From Rhizobium sp. BK399 (GTDB lineage: Bacteria > Pseudomonadota > Alphaproteobacteria > Rhizobiales > Rhizobiaceae), in contig NZ_JACIAH010000006.1 of NCBI RefSeq assembly GCF_014194695.1, forward strand, positions 285,532-349,531: a stretch of 64,000 nt of DNA, in the 5' to 3' direction. Position 1 is the stretch's first letter. Each line of letters starts with the position of its first letter. A model generated the notes under the pieces. That model made no database searches. It was not told the DNA's origin and saw only the letters and a program-made list of their open reading frames with translations. This document shows, in pieces, positions 18,140 to 26,883 of the stretch. A program made the translations under genes and the position numbers.

Positions 18140-18753
18140 GCCGCAAGATTGGCCTCGAGCCTTATTTCCATGAATCGGCATCCGTGAAGAACGCCACCTT
18201 CGGCCGCTTCACGGAGGTCTCGGAGCGTTGCCGCATCGAGGAGGTCGAGTTCGGCGACTATTCCTATGTCATGCAGGACGGCGCCATCTGGTGCGCGACG
18301 ATCGGTAAGTTCGTCAACATCGCAGCATCGGTGCGCATTAATGCCACCAACCACCCGACCTGGCGCGCGACGCTGCACCATTTCACCTATCGCGCCGCCG
18401 ATTATTGGCCGGATGCCGATATGGAGACCGACTTCTTCGAATGGCGCCGCTCTAACCGCGTCGTCATTGGCCACGACGTCTGGATCGGTCACGGCGCCAC
18501 CGTCCTGCCCGGCGTCACGGTCGGCAATGGCGCCGTCATTGGCGCCGGTGCCGTCGTCTCCAAGGATGTCGCGCCCTACACCATCGTCGGCGGCGTCCCG
18601 GCCAAGCTGATCCGCGAACGCTTCCCGAAAGAGGTCGGCGAACGGATGGACAAGCTCGCCTGGTGGGACTGGGAGCACGATCGCCTGCGCGTTGCCCTGG
18701 CCGATTTCCGCGCGCTGAGCGCCGAAGATTTCCTCGCCCGCTACGAAGCATGA
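18136..18753 (+). CDS. Phosphonate-locus hexapeptide-repeat transferase
   Basis: Left-handed beta-helix acyltransferase-like protein, 205 residues, of the type often encoded in C-P lyase operons (a family I know as a phosphonate metabolism hexapeptide transferase). Hexapeptide repeats run from residue about 15 to 185, including [20 protein letters not shown] and [17 protein letters not shown], followed by the [13 protein letters not shown] end seen in maltose/galactoside acetyltransferases. It is coupled to phnL by an ATGA overlap, so it is the last gene of the first phn block. Its substrate is unknown; modification of an aminophosphonate is a reasonable guess. Confidence 0.88.
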   Translation: MSRKIGLEPYFHESASVKNATFGRFTEVSERCRIEEVEFGDYSYVMQDGAIWCATIGKFVNIAASVRINATNHPTWRATLHHFTYRAADYWPDADMETDFFEWRRSNRVVIGHDVWIGHGATVLPGVTVGNGAVIGAGAVVSKDVAPYTIVGGVPAKLIRERFPKEVGERMDKLAWWDWEHDRLRVALADFRALSAEDFLARYEA

Positions 18754-19081
18754 TCGGGCGCCCCGGAGCTTGGCCGCCCAAAAGCGGCCGGCCGATCACC
18801 GCTATTCGCGGCTCGCCCGGGCGCTAAAACTTGCAGCCGACGAAGCATCGGCGCACCCCGTTGTCACAATAGTCGCGTCTGTCTCTGCTAGGGAAGAGCC
18901 GGAGGCGACCCCTGTTTGCCGCAAGGATACCACCCGTTTGGCCGTGGATGAGCTTGCGCGAATGCCAATTCCTGTAAGAATCGGAAATACATTGTGACTA
19001 AGTCTTTACAAAAGCTAACCTTTTCCGACTTGTCTGATAAACGTACTTCATGGATATTAGGCTGATCTTGAGGAAGTCATC
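18754..19081. other. Intergenic stretch between the first phn block and a hypothetical gene
   Basis: These 328 bases hold no convincing gene. A stem GGCCGC-CCAAAA-GCGGCC near 18773-18790 just after the transferase stop may end the phnG-transferase transcript, although no T-run follows. The last 100 bases become AT-richer and probably contain the promoter of the gene starting at 19082. Confidence 0.5.
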
Positions 19082-19483
19082 ATGATCAGAATGATTGAAG
19101 ATCCGGCGGAATTGGCCGGCGAAGATATCACTGGCAAATATATTCTGCGCAAGCTGAACTATCATTGGTTCGCTTACGGCAAGGCTGCGATCGTGACGGC
19201 CTGCAAGGGCACGATCCTGCAGCTTGAGCGTGAGGAAACGGTCTATTCGGAACAGTGGGGTCGTCGCGCCTACACGGGAACCGGCAAGCGGTATCCGGGT
19301 GGCATCTGTCCGATATCGGCGGTCGCCTGCGTCTGCGATACCCCGGACGACGTAAATGCCGTCATCCAGCTCGATGTCGAAGCGACAGACGAGTTCTATC
19401 GGCTGATCGCCAGGACGGAAGCCAGGGTTCGCGCCCTTGCATCTTCGTCAGAGAACGCGGTGTTTCTGGCTGCTGCCGAATAG
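19082..19483 (+). CDS. Conserved hypothetical protein in the phn gap
   Basis: A soluble protein of 133 residues with no signal peptide or membrane helix and no family I can name. It starts at ATG 19082 behind TGAGGAAG. Codon use matches neighbouring real genes, and the sequence is well structured (KYILRKLNYHWFAYGKAAIV, then an alternating strand/helix pattern), with three cysteines around residues 78-90. It lies alone between the two phn blocks with its own apparent promoter. No function can be proposed. Confidence 0.7.
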   Translation: MIRMIEDPAELAGEDITGKYILRKLNYHWFAYGKAAIVTACKGTILQLEREETVYSEQWGRRAYTGTGKRYPGGICPISAVACVCDTPDDVNAVIQLDVEATDEFYRLIARTEARVRALASSSENAVFLAAAE

Positions 19484-19562
19484 GTCTGGCTTTCCGGACG
19501 GCTCGGCGTAAGACCGAGCCTCCGCGATCCGTCCTTCGCGGATGGATATCCACAAGGCGCAA

Positions 19563-20093
19563 ATGACCGACCACCCCGACACTGTCCTCCTCCCTGAAAA
19601 TGTCGCTGCCGGGCAAGAACTCTACGTCTTCGCGGACGGTTGCTACGAACCTGTTTCAAGCGAGGGTGGCTGGGCGTTCGTGGTCCATCGCGACGATGCG
19701 GAAGTCGCCTGCGGTTTTGGCGGCGTCAAGGATACCGCCAACAATACGACGGAACTGATCGCGCTGCTCGAAGCCGTGACCTGGATCAACGCCAACGCCA
19801 CGGAGGAAGCTGCTGTCGTATGGTCCGACTCGGCTTACGCCGTCAAAGGCTGCAATCAGTGGCGCCACATCTGGAAGAACAACGGCTGGAAGAAGATAAG
19901 TGCCAACGCGAAGGCCCGGAGCCGAACCATCGCAAATCCGGATCTCTGGAAAGCGATCGACGGCCAGCTGTCTCGCAATCGCCTGCTGACCATCGCCTGG
20001 TGCAAGGGCCATTCGGGCCTTGCCGGCAACGAGCGCGCGGATGAGCTTGCCGAGCGCGGCCGCCTGTCGTTGCGTGGCAAAGGTACCCGGTGA
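19563..20093 (+). CDS. Ribonuclease H-like protein
   Basis: RNase HI-fold nuclease of 176 residues from the ATG at 19563 (AAGGCG upstream); an ATG at 19542 would add seven residues. The catalytic set looks complete: Asp in YVFADGCYE, Glu in NNTTELIALLEA, Asp in VWSDSAYAV, and His plus Asp in WCKGHSGLAGNERADELAE. It also has the basic handle region WKNNGWKKISAN. The normal role is cleaving RNA in RNA-DNA hybrids. It may be a second, divergent RNase HI, since it is not next to the usual rnhA partners and lies between the phn blocks. Confidence 0.87.
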   Translation: MTDHPDTVLLPENVAAGQELYVFADGCYEPVSSEGGWAFVVHRDDAEVACGFGGVKDTANNTTELIALLEAVTWINANATEEAAVVWSDSAYAVKGCNQWRHIWKNNGWKKISANAKARSRTIANPDLWKAIDGQLSRNRLLTIAWCKGHSGLAGNERADELAERGRLSLRGKGTR

Positions 20094-20187
20094 ACGGTTG
20101 ACTCAGGCTGGTCCGGCCGCGGCGGTGCGGTTTCCGGTAGGGGCTGCCGGCGCGTAACTTGCCGCGATCAACTGTTGGCTTCGGCCC

Positions 20188-20400
20188 TCACGCCCACGGG
20201 TTCTTCGCCAGCTGCCATTCACCGTTCTCATCGGGCTCGACGCGCTTGTTGCCGCGGTAGAAGATCGGCAGTCCGGTCTTCTTGTCCATCGAGAAGCGGC
20301 TGGGCGTGAACTTCTCGTCCTCGTGTCCGCGGGTGGCGAGAGCGAGTGCCTCTTTGAACTTGCCGCCTTTGCACAGGCTTTTGAAGAGTGTCTGATCCAT
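20188..20400 (-). CDS. Small conserved hypothetical protein
   Basis: A 70-residue basic protein starting at ATG 20400 with GGAG upstream. The sequence (MDQTLFKSLCKGGKFKEALA, later KKTGLPIFYRGNKRVEPDENGEW) is globular-looking, not signal-bearing, with one cysteine. Codon use is normal for this genome, unlike the other frames here. It diverges from phnC, so the 262-base gap carries both promoters. No function can be given. Confidence 0.65.
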   Translation of the reverse strand: MDQTLFKSLCKGGKFKEALALATRGHEDEKFTPSRFSMDKKTGLPIFYRGNKRVEPDENGEWQLAKNPWA

Positions 20401-20578
20401 CGCTTTGCTCCACTATCGTCGGGTCCCGGATTGCCTGCCATCGACTGGCGGTCCGGTCAACCGTCAACGGCGACAGGCCGGGGGTTGAAATCGCGAGGCG
20501 AGACGCCGACCAGCAGGCCCTTGTCTGCAGGCAAGCCGGCGGGTTTCGTTATCCACCAAAGCCTCGATTATGACAGTC

Positions 20579-20607
20579 CTTACACAAAACTGACATTGGA
20601 GCTTCAT
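20579..20607 (+). promoter_or_regulatory. Pho box upstream of phnC
   Basis: CTTACAC-AAAA-CTGACAT (20579-20596) has the PhoB box layout: two 7-base repeats related to CTGTCAT separated by four A/T-rich bases. A third weaker unit (GCTTCAT) continues at the same 11-base spacing to 20607. The second unit matches 6 of 7 consensus bases. It lies 56-84 bases before the phnC start, so phosphate starvation should induce the transport block through PhoB. Confidence 0.7.
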
Positions 20608-20662
20608 GAACCGGGACTAATGCACTGCCCCATATCGCACCTGGACTATGAGGAAGAGCATG

Positions 20663-21508
20663 ATGTTCGAACTGAAGAATGTCACCCGCCGTTTCGGAAC
20701 CAAGACTGCCGTCGATTCCGTGACGCTCGATATTCCTCAGGGACAGATGGTCGGCATCATCGGCCGCTCGGGCGCGGGCAAGTCCACGCTGCTGCGTATG
20801 ATCAACCGCCTGCAGGAGCCGACGTCAGGCTCGATCCATTTCGCAGGCGTCGAAGTCTCGCGTCTGCGTGGCCATGCACTGCGCAATTGGCAGCGCGACT
20901 GTGCGATGATCTTCCAGCAGTTCAATCTCGTGCCGCGTCTCGACGTGCTGACGAACGTCATGCTCGGCCGCCTCAACCACCGCTCGACGACAATGAGCCT
21001 GCTCGGCGTCTTCAGCCGCGAAGAGCGCATTCACGCCATTGCCGCCCTCGAGCGTCTTGGCATCGAGCAGACGGCGCTGCAGATGGCCGGCACCTTGTCG
21101 GGTGGCCAGCAGCAGCGCGTCGCCATTGCCCGCGCCCTGATGCAGAACCCGAAGATGCTGCTCGCCGATGAGCCGATCGCCTCGCTCGATCCGCTGAACG
21201 CCAAGATCGTCATGGATGCACTCCGCGACATCAACGAGCGTGAAGGCATCACCGTCGTCACCAACCTGCATACGCTCGACACCGCGCGCAATTACTGCGA
21301 GCGCATCGTCGGCATGTCGGCCGGTCGCGTCGTCTTCGATGGCAAGCCGTCCGAACTGACGGCGGAAGCCGTCAAGCAGATCTACGGCACCGACAAGAAC
21401 GGCGCCGGCATCGACGAAACGATGACGTCGACCTCGATCAACATTCCCGCGGCCGCAGCCGCGCAACAATCCGCCGGCTTGCAACCGCTGGCGCTGGCCG
21501 GTCTCTGA
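20663..21508 (+). CDS. phnC: Phosphonate ABC transporter ATPase PhnC
   Basis: ATPase that powers phosphonate (and possibly phosphate) import through PhnDE. I start it at ATG 20663, 281 residues; ATG 20660 is equally possible behind GAGGAAG. Walker A is GRSGAGKST, signature [15 protein letters not shown], Walker [14 protein letters not shown], and the switch region is [11 protein letters not shown], where an asparagine-leucine-histidine replaces the common THD, as in other PhnC proteins. A Pho box precedes it. It opens the second phn block. Confidence 0.95.
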   Translation: MFELKNVTRRFGTKTAVDSVTLDIPQGQMVGIIGRSGAGKSTLLRMINRLQEPTSGSIHFAGVEVSRLRGHALRNWQRDCAMIFQQFNLVPRLDVLTNVMLGRLNHRSTTMSLLGVFSREERIHAIAALERLGIEQTALQMAGTLSGGQQQRVAIARALMQNPKMLLADEPIASLDPLNAKIVMDALRDINEREGITVVTNLHTLDTARNYCERIVGMSAGRVVFDGKPSELTAEAVKQIYGTDKNGAGIDETMTSTSINIPAAAAAQQSAGLQPLALAGL

Positions 21509-21597
21509 GAGGGGCGGCCTCGATCGTAAGCCTGCGTTATGGGCACACTTCTTCTTAAACAGAATTGCCGGAGACCCCGGTCAATCAGGAGAGAACC

Positions 21598-22503
21598 ATG
21601 TTGAAGAAAGCACTTTTTGCCGCCACGGCGCTGTTTGCGCTCGCTGGCGTTTCGCATGCTGCCGACCTCAAGGAATTCCGCGTCGGTATCCTCGGCGGCG
21701 AAAACGAAGCCGACCGTCTTCGCAACTACGCCTGCCTTGCCGACCACCTGAAGCAGGAGTTCGGCTTCGAGAAGGTTTCGCTCTTCCCGGCTGCCGACTA
21801 TGACGGCGTTATCCAGGGTCTCCTCGGCGGCACGCTCGACTTCGCAGAACTCGGTGCTTCCGGTTACGCAGCCGTCCACATCAAGGATCCGAAGGCTGTA
21901 ACCCCGATCCTGACGACGCAGCAGGAAGACGGCTCGACCGGCTACTACTCGATCGGTCTCGCTCTGAAGTCGGCCGGCATCAAGGACATCAAGGACGCCA
22001 AGGGCAAGAAGCTCGGCTACGCCGATCCGGACTCCACGTCTGGTTACCTGATCCCGCTGACGCAGATCCCGAAGGACACCGGCGTTCCGAACGACAAGTA
22101 CTTCGCTTCGACGCAGTTCAACGGCGGCCACGAGAACAACCTTCTCGCTGCCTATGACGGCAAGGTCGACGTTGCTGTTGACGATAGCTCGGGCATCGGC
22201 GACTTCAAGGACGGCTACACCTCCGGCACCTTCCGCAAGGCTGTCGACAAGGGCACCGTTGATCCGAACAAGCTCGTTGAAGTATGGCGCTCGCCGCTGA
22301 TCCCGAACGGCCCGCTCGTCGTTCGCAACGAACTCGGCACCGAGTGGCAGGCCAAGCTCACGGACTTCTTCATGAAGCTTCCGGAAAAGGACGCCAAGTG
22401 CTTCGCAGCCATCGAAGGCGGCGACTTCAAGGGCTACTCCAAGGTCAAGCCTGACTTCTACAACGCGATCATCGACGCTCGTAAGGCTGCCATCGGCGGC
22501 TGA
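21598..22503 (+). CDS. phnD: Phosphonate-binding protein PhnD
   Basis: Periplasmic binding protein delivering phosphonates to PhnCE, 301 residues. The ATG at 21598 follows AGGAGAG and starts a signal peptide (MLKKALFAATALFALAGVSHA). The mature protein shows the family pattern FRVGILGGENEADRLRNYACL and DPDSTSGYLIPL, a typical ligand-site loop. Codon use is strongly biased to favoured codons, suggesting high expression. A strong hairpin follows its stop and may raise its expression relative to phnE. Confidence 0.95.
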   Translation: MLKKALFAATALFALAGVSHAADLKEFRVGILGGENEADRLRNYACLADHLKQEFGFEKVSLFPAADYDGVIQGLLGGTLDFAELGASGYAAVHIKDPKAVTPILTTQQEDGSTGYYSIGLALKSAGIKDIKDAKGKKLGYADPDSTSGYLIPLTQIPKDTGVPNDKYFASTQFNGGHENNLLAAYDGKVDVAVDDSSGIGDFKDGYTSGTFRKAVDKGTVDPNKLVEVWRSPLIPNGPLVVRNELGTEWQAKLTDFFMKLPEKDAKCFAAIEGGDFKGYSKVKPDFYNAIIDARKAAIGG

Positions 22504-22522
22504 TCGATCTTGAGATCGAGAG

Positions 22523-22548
22523 GGGCGGCCCTTGTGGCCGCCCTTTTT
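22523..22548 (+). terminator. Hairpin with T-run between phnD and phnE
   Basis: GGGCGGCC-cttgt-GGCCGCCC is a perfect 8-base-pair stem followed by TTTTT, the form of an intrinsic terminator, yet phnE1 begins only 27 bases later on the same strand. It probably acts as a partial terminator or 3' end protector that makes binding-protein mRNA more abundant than permease mRNA. Confidence 0.8.
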
Positions 22549-22574
22549 CCTGCCAAGAAAGCGGACATCGTTTC

Positions 22575-23555
22575 ATGACCTTTGCCGATCCCCATTCCCA
22601 GACGCACCGCGCGCAGCAACCGCAGCAGAGCGCCCATGAAATCGGCGAGGCGTGGAGCAAGATGGTGGCGCGCCGGCGCCTCTACACTGGTCTCGGCCTG
22701 GTGATCCTCCTGGTCGCTTTCGTCAGCTCCGTGAAGTTCGCGGACGAAAGCAATGCCGGCCATTTCTTCGAACGCCTTCCGCACCTCTTCGATTTCGTGA
22801 GCTGGCTTGTTCCGAAGGACTGGAACGACGTCTGGCGGGCGCTGTTCGATATCGAAAGCCCGAGCCACCAGACCGGCGAAGAATACAATTTCGCGCTCGG
22901 TCGTGTGCCTGTATGGGGCAGCTTCTACATCCCCGAATATTTCGAGCTGATGATCATCACGATCAACATCGCGCTGGTCTCGACCATCATCGGCTTTGTC
23001 TTCGCCGTGCCGATGAGCTTCCTCGCAGCCCGCAACCTTTCGCCTTCTTCGCCGCTGCGCATCGTCGTCAAGCGCCTGATGGAATTCCTGCGCGCCTTTC
23101 CCGAGATCGTAATCGCCGGCCTCTTTGCCGCGATCCTCTCGATCGGTCCGGTCGCCGCCATCATCGCCGTCAGTCTTCACACGATCGGCGCACTTGGAAA
23201 GCTCTTCTACGAAGTCGTCGAGAATATCGACATGAAGCCGGATGAAGGCATGAAGGCCGTCGGCGCCAGCTGGGCCGAGCGCGTCCGCTTTGCCGCGCTG
23301 CCGCAGGTTCTGCCGAATTTCATGTCCTATGCGCTGCTTCGCCTGGAGGTCAATGTCCGTGCCTCCACCATCATCGGCGCCGTCGGCGGCGGCGGTATCG
23401 GCGAGGAGCTGAAGCTTTCCATCTCGCGCGGTTTCGGTGCCAAGACCGTGGCACTGGTTCTGTTGCTCTTCATCACCATTGTCGCGGTTGACCAGTTCTC
23501 CGCATGGCTGCGCCGCCGCCTCGTCGGCGAGCATGCCTTCCTTCTGCAGCATTGA
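22575..23555 (+). CDS. phnE: Phosphonate ABC transporter permease PhnE (first copy)
   Basis: Inner-membrane permease, 326 residues, with an N-terminal helix at about 35-50, a long loop, then four to five helices from residue 125. The C-terminal EAA-type loop reads VGASWAERVRFAALPQVLPNF, and the family end VRASTIIGAVGGGGIGEEL is present. It starts shortly after the phnD hairpin and ends nine bases before a second phnE gene. Two adjacent permease genes are normal for rhizobial phn/pho transport loci and suggest a heterodimer. Confidence 0.94.
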   Translation: MTFADPHSQTHRAQQPQQSAHEIGEAWSKMVARRRLYTGLGLVILLVAFVSSVKFADESNAGHFFERLPHLFDFVSWLVPKDWNDVWRALFDIESPSHQTGEEYNFALGRVPVWGSFYIPEYFELMIITINIALVSTIIGFVFAVPMSFLAARNLSPSSPLRIVVKRLMEFLRAFPEIVIAGLFAAILSIGPVAAIIAVSLHTIGALGKLFYEVVENIDMKPDEGMKAVGASWAERVRFAALPQVLPNFMSYALLRLEVNVRASTIIGAVGGGGIGEELKLSISRGFGAKTVALVLLLFITIVAVDQFSAWLRRRLVGEHAFLLQH

Positions 23556-23563
23556 GGTCCGCC

Positions 23564-24904
23564 ATGACGGTGATCGACGCCAACCGGATGCATGAAATCG
23601 AACTCCGCTATCCGGACTACTTCAAACGTTCCTTCCGTCAGCGGTTCGGCGGCCTGATGATCGTCATCGCGACGCTGCTTTATGGCGTCTACGCCACCTG
23701 GTTCTTCGACTTGCCGAAGCTGCTGGCCGAAGCGCATTGGGAACGTGTCGGCCTCTATCTCAGCCAGTGGGTAAGCTACGACGTCCAGCCGGAATTCCGC
23801 ATCGGCGATACCGGCATCACCGTCAAGTATCCGCGCTTCTCGCCGCTGGGCGACAACCCGCATCCCGATTGGGTGGTCAACAACCCGGATGGCAGCGTCT
23901 CGGTTTCGGTGAGTGGCGAGAGCCGCACGGTCACGGTTTCGAAGACCGAAGCCGTCGTCACGGCCCACGGCATCGCTGTCCCGGTCGAACTGTCGAGCGG
24001 TGCGCCGAAGGTCGTGGGCCCCGTCCCGAGCTGGATGACAGTCTATGACGACAACGTTCTTGCCGATCTCGGCTTTGCCGGCGACGTCAGCATCTCCGCC
24101 GACCGCGTAAAGATCCGCAAGCGCTTCCTCGGCTGGGCGAATTTCGTCTTCGACACTCAATCGCCGTTCTTCGACAAGCCGGCCGGCGAGGTCCTGAGCC
24201 TGATCGTTTCGGGTCCGGAACTGAAGCCCGGTCAATCCAATCTGTCGCTTGCTTTCGACAATATCTGGCACAACAGCGCCTGGCAGCATGGCGATGTCTG
24301 GACAAAGCTTTTCCAGACCATTGTCATGGCCTTCCTCGGCACCCTGTTTGGTGCGCTGGCAGCCTTCCCGCTCGCGTTCCTGGCGGCGCGCAACATCACG
24401 CCGAACAGGCTGTTGAATCAGGTCCTGAAGCGCTCCTTCGACTTCCTGCGTTCGGTCGACATGCTGATATGGGCGCTGTTTCTGACCCGCGCCTTCGGCC
24501 CCGGTCCACTCGCCGGCTCCGGCGCGATCTTCCTCACGGAAACCGGCACGCTCGGCAAACTCTATTCCGAAGGCCTCGAGAATATCGACAACAAGCCGCG
24601 CGAAGGCATCAAGTCGACAGGTGCGTCCACGATGCTCACGCACCGCTACGGCATCATCCCGCAGATCGTTCCTGTCTTTGTCAGCCAGACGCTTTACCAG
24701 TGGGAATCGAACGTCCGCGGTGCGACGATCATCGGCGCCGTTGGCGCGGGCGGTATCGGCCTCAAGCTCTGGGAATCGATGCGCACCAACGCAAACTGGG
24801 AAAACGTCGCCTACATGGTTCTTCTGATCCTGATGGTGGTGTTCCTGTTCGACATGGCTTCGAACGCCCTGCGTCACCGGCTGATGGGAACGAAGACACA
24901 TTAA
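23564..24904 (+). CDS. phnE: Phosphonate ABC transporter permease PhnE (second copy)
   Basis: Partner permease, 446 residues from the ATG at 23564, longer than the first copy because of a soluble insert of roughly 180 residues between the first helix (about 30-48) and the transport helices (from about 250). The insert probably lies in the periplasm and could contact PhnD. The C-terminal half repeats the family features LPAFPLAFLAARNI-like helix, RSVDMLIWALF and VRGATIIGAVGAGGIGLKL. It is the last transport gene, followed by accessory phn genes after 131 bases. Confidence 0.93.
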   Translation: MTVIDANRMHEIELRYPDYFKRSFRQRFGGLMIVIATLLYGVYATWFFDLPKLLAEAHWERVGLYLSQWVSYDVQPEFRIGDTGITVKYPRFSPLGDNPHPDWVVNNPDGSVSVSVSGESRTVTVSKTEAVVTAHGIAVPVELSSGAPKVVGPVPSWMTVYDDNVLADLGFAGDVSISADRVKIRKRFLGWANFVFDTQSPFFDKPAGEVLSLIVSGPELKPGQSNLSLAFDNIWHNSAWQHGDVWTKLFQTIVMAFLGTLFGALAAFPLAFLAARNITPNRLLNQVLKRSFDFLRSVDMLIWALFLTRAFGPGPLAGSGAIFLTETGTLGKLYSEGLENIDNKPREGIKSTGASTMLTHRYGIIPQIVPVFVSQTLYQWESNVRGATIIGAVGAGGIGLKLWESMRTNANWENVAYMVLLILMVVFLFDMASNALRHRLMGTKTH

Positions 24905-25035
24905 ATGTGAGTATCGGCCTCGGCCATCATCATTCTGTCACGGAAATCTTTTAGCCGGAAACCGGCCTTGCAGTTGCCGTGCAAATCGCGGCAGACTGCG
25001 GCCCGCTTTCGGAACGATTTCCCAGGATACGCGTC

Positions 25036-25731
25036 TTGCGCTACGCACTCTATTTCACGCCGCCGAAGGATCATCCTTTGAACGGCACGGCTTCGCTCTG
25101 GCTTGGCCGCGATGCCTTCACCGGCGAAACTTATCCGGCTCCCGAATATCCGGAGATGCCGGCCGGCGAACAGTTCGAGCTGACCGCCGATCCGCGGCGT
25201 TACGGCTTCCACGCGACCATCAAGGCGCCGTTCAGCCTGGCGGCCTCCGTGACCGAGAAGGACCTGATCCCGGTCGTCGAGGATTTTGCCGCTCGCACGC
25301 CTGCTTTCGAGATTCCGGAACTGGTGCTCGGCCAGCTCGGCCGCTTTTTCGCGCTGATCCCCGGTTTCCTGCATCCGCCGCTTCAGGATTTCGCTGCGAA
25401 GGTGGTAAAGTCCTTCGAACCGTTCCGCGCCGCGCTCTCGGAGGCCGATGTCGCGCGCCGCAAGCCGGAGGAGCTGACGGAAAGCCAGAGGGCCAATCTG
25501 CTGCGCTGGGGCTATCCCTACGTCATGGATGACTTCGGTTTCCACATGACCCTGACCGGCAAGGTGCCACCCGAGCGATCGGGCGTGATGAAGGAAATCC
25601 TGGCCGAGCGATTTTCGGCCTTCACGGGCCGGCCGCTGGCAATCTCCGGCCTGGCCGTATTCGTCGAGGAGGCGCGGGGCGCCCCGTTCAAAGTTCATTC
25701 CTGGTGGCCGCTTGCCGGCGCTGAAAGCTGA
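25036..25731 (+). CDS. DUF1045 phosphonate-operon protein
   Basis: A 231-residue protein of the DUF1045 family, a two-histidine (2H) phosphoesterase-like fold regularly encoded in C-P lyase operons. I use the TTG at 25036 because homologues begin with an RYALYFTPP sequence; a GTG at 24979 is the alternative. Two histidine motifs appear, in RRYGFHATIKAPF near residue 55 and in GFHMTLTGKV near residue 170, each with the H-x-T/M-T pattern expected of 2H enzymes. It ends 12 bases before phnM. A role in processing the cyclic ribose phosphate made by PhnJ is plausible, since phnP is not seen, but is inference. Confidence 0.88.
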   Translation: MRYALYFTPPKDHPLNGTASLWLGRDAFTGETYPAPEYPEMPAGEQFELTADPRRYGFHATIKAPFSLAASVTEKDLIPVVEDFAARTPAFEIPELVLGQLGRFFALIPGFLHPPLQDFAAKVVKSFEPFRAALSEADVARRKPEELTESQRANLLRWGYPYVMDDFGFHMTLTGKVPPERSGVMKEILAERFSAFTGRPLAISGLAVFVEEARGAPFKVHSWWPLAGAES

Positions 25732-25743
25732 AAGACCTGATCC

Positions 25744-26883
25744 ATGAGCAAAGAAACCGTCTTTTCCAATGCGCGTATCGTCCTCGAAGACGAGATCGTC
25801 AACGGATCGGTCCTCGTCCGCGATGGCAAGATCGCCGATATCTCGACGGGCAGCTCTCATATCGGCGAAGACTTCGAGGGCGACTACCTGATCCCCGGTC
25901 TCGTCGAACTGCATACGGACCATCTCGAGGGTCACTATTCGCCGCGCCCCGGCCTGCGCTGGCACAAGACGGCGGCAATCCAGGCGCACGACGCCCAGAT
26001 CGTCACCTCGGGCATCACAACGGTTTTCGATTGCCTGCGCATGGGTGCTGATGAAGACGGCGGCTTCGAGCATGGTGAAATGCGCGAGATGGCCGATGCG
26101 ATCCAGAAGGCCGAGGAGGAAGGTCGCCTGCGTGCCGAGCACCTGATCCACCTGCGCTGCGAAGTCTCCGCCGACAACGTGCTGCAGCACTTCGCCGATT
26201 TCGAAAACGATCCCTATGTCCGTCTGGTCTCGTTGATGGATCACGCTCCCGGCCAGCGCCAGTTCCAGACGATGGACCAGTACATCTTTTACTATCAGAA
26301 GAAGCGCGGCCTCTCCGACGCCGAGTTCGCAAAGTTCGTTGATCGCCGCGTGTCCGAATCCGAGCGCAATTCCACGCCGCACCGCACGGCCATTTCCAAG
26401 GTCTGCGCCGAGCGCGGTATCACCGTTGCCAGCCACGACGACGCCACGCTCGCCCATGTCGACGAGGCGATCGAGAACGGCGTGCGCCTCGCTGAGTTCC
26501 CGACCAGCTTCGATGCGGCCAAGGCATCGCATGGCCATGGCATGAGCGTCCTGATGGGCGCCCCCAACGTGGTGCGTGGCAAGTCCCACTCCGGCAACAT
26601 CGCGGCCCGCGACCTTGCGGAGCGGGGCGTGCTGGACGTGTTGTCGTCGGATTACGTGCCACTCAGCCTGCTCTACGCGCCGTTCATCCTGGCCGACGAC
26701 GTCGAGAGCATTTCGCTGCCGCAGGCAATCGCCATGGTTACGTCGACGCCGGCGCGCACCGTCAACCTCAACGACCGTGGCCGGATCGCGCCTAGCCTGC
26801 GCGCTGACCTCGTGCGGGTCTACCGGGACCACGGCGTTCCGGTCACTCGCTCCGTGTGGCGCGAAGGACGCCGAGTCGCATGA
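25744..26883 (+). CDS. phnM: Ribose 1-methylphosphonate 5-triphosphate diphosphatase PhnM
   Basis: Amidohydrolase-fold enzyme of 379 residues that removes diphosphate from the ribose-phosphonate triphosphate before PhnJ acts. The metal-site motif LVELHTDHLEGHYSPRPG lies near residue 58, further histidines in HLIHLRCEVS and VASHDDATLAHVDEA, and the C-terminal aspartate in VLSSDYVP. The stop overlaps phnN. It is placed with the transport block and not with phnGHIJKL. Confidence 0.95.
   Translation: MSKETVFSNARIVLEDEIVNGSVLVRDGKIADISTGSSHIGEDFEGDYLIPGLVELHTDHLEGHYSPRPGLRWHKTAAIQAHDAQIVTSGITTVFDCLRMGADEDGGFEHGEMREMADAIQKAEEEGRLRAEHLIHLRCEVSADNVLQHFADFENDPYVRLVSLMDHAPGQRQFQTMDQYIFYYQKKRGLSDAEFAKFVDRRVSESERNSTPHRTAISKVCAERGITVASHDDATLAHVDEAIENGVRLAEFPTSFDAAKASHGHGMSVLMGAPNVVRGKSHSGNIAARDLAERGVLDVLSSDYVPLSLLYAPFILADDVESISLPQAIAMVTSTPARTVNLNDRGRIAPSLRADLVRVYRDHGVPVTRSVWREGRRVA

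Noticed and set aside
18770..18997. 75-codon open frame after the hexapeptide transferase
   Set aside because: No ribosome site, poor composition, and it runs through the likely terminator and promoter region.
24930..24950. CTGTCAC half-site before the DUF1045 gene
   Set aside because: A single Pho-like half without a second unit at correct spacing, inside an operon.
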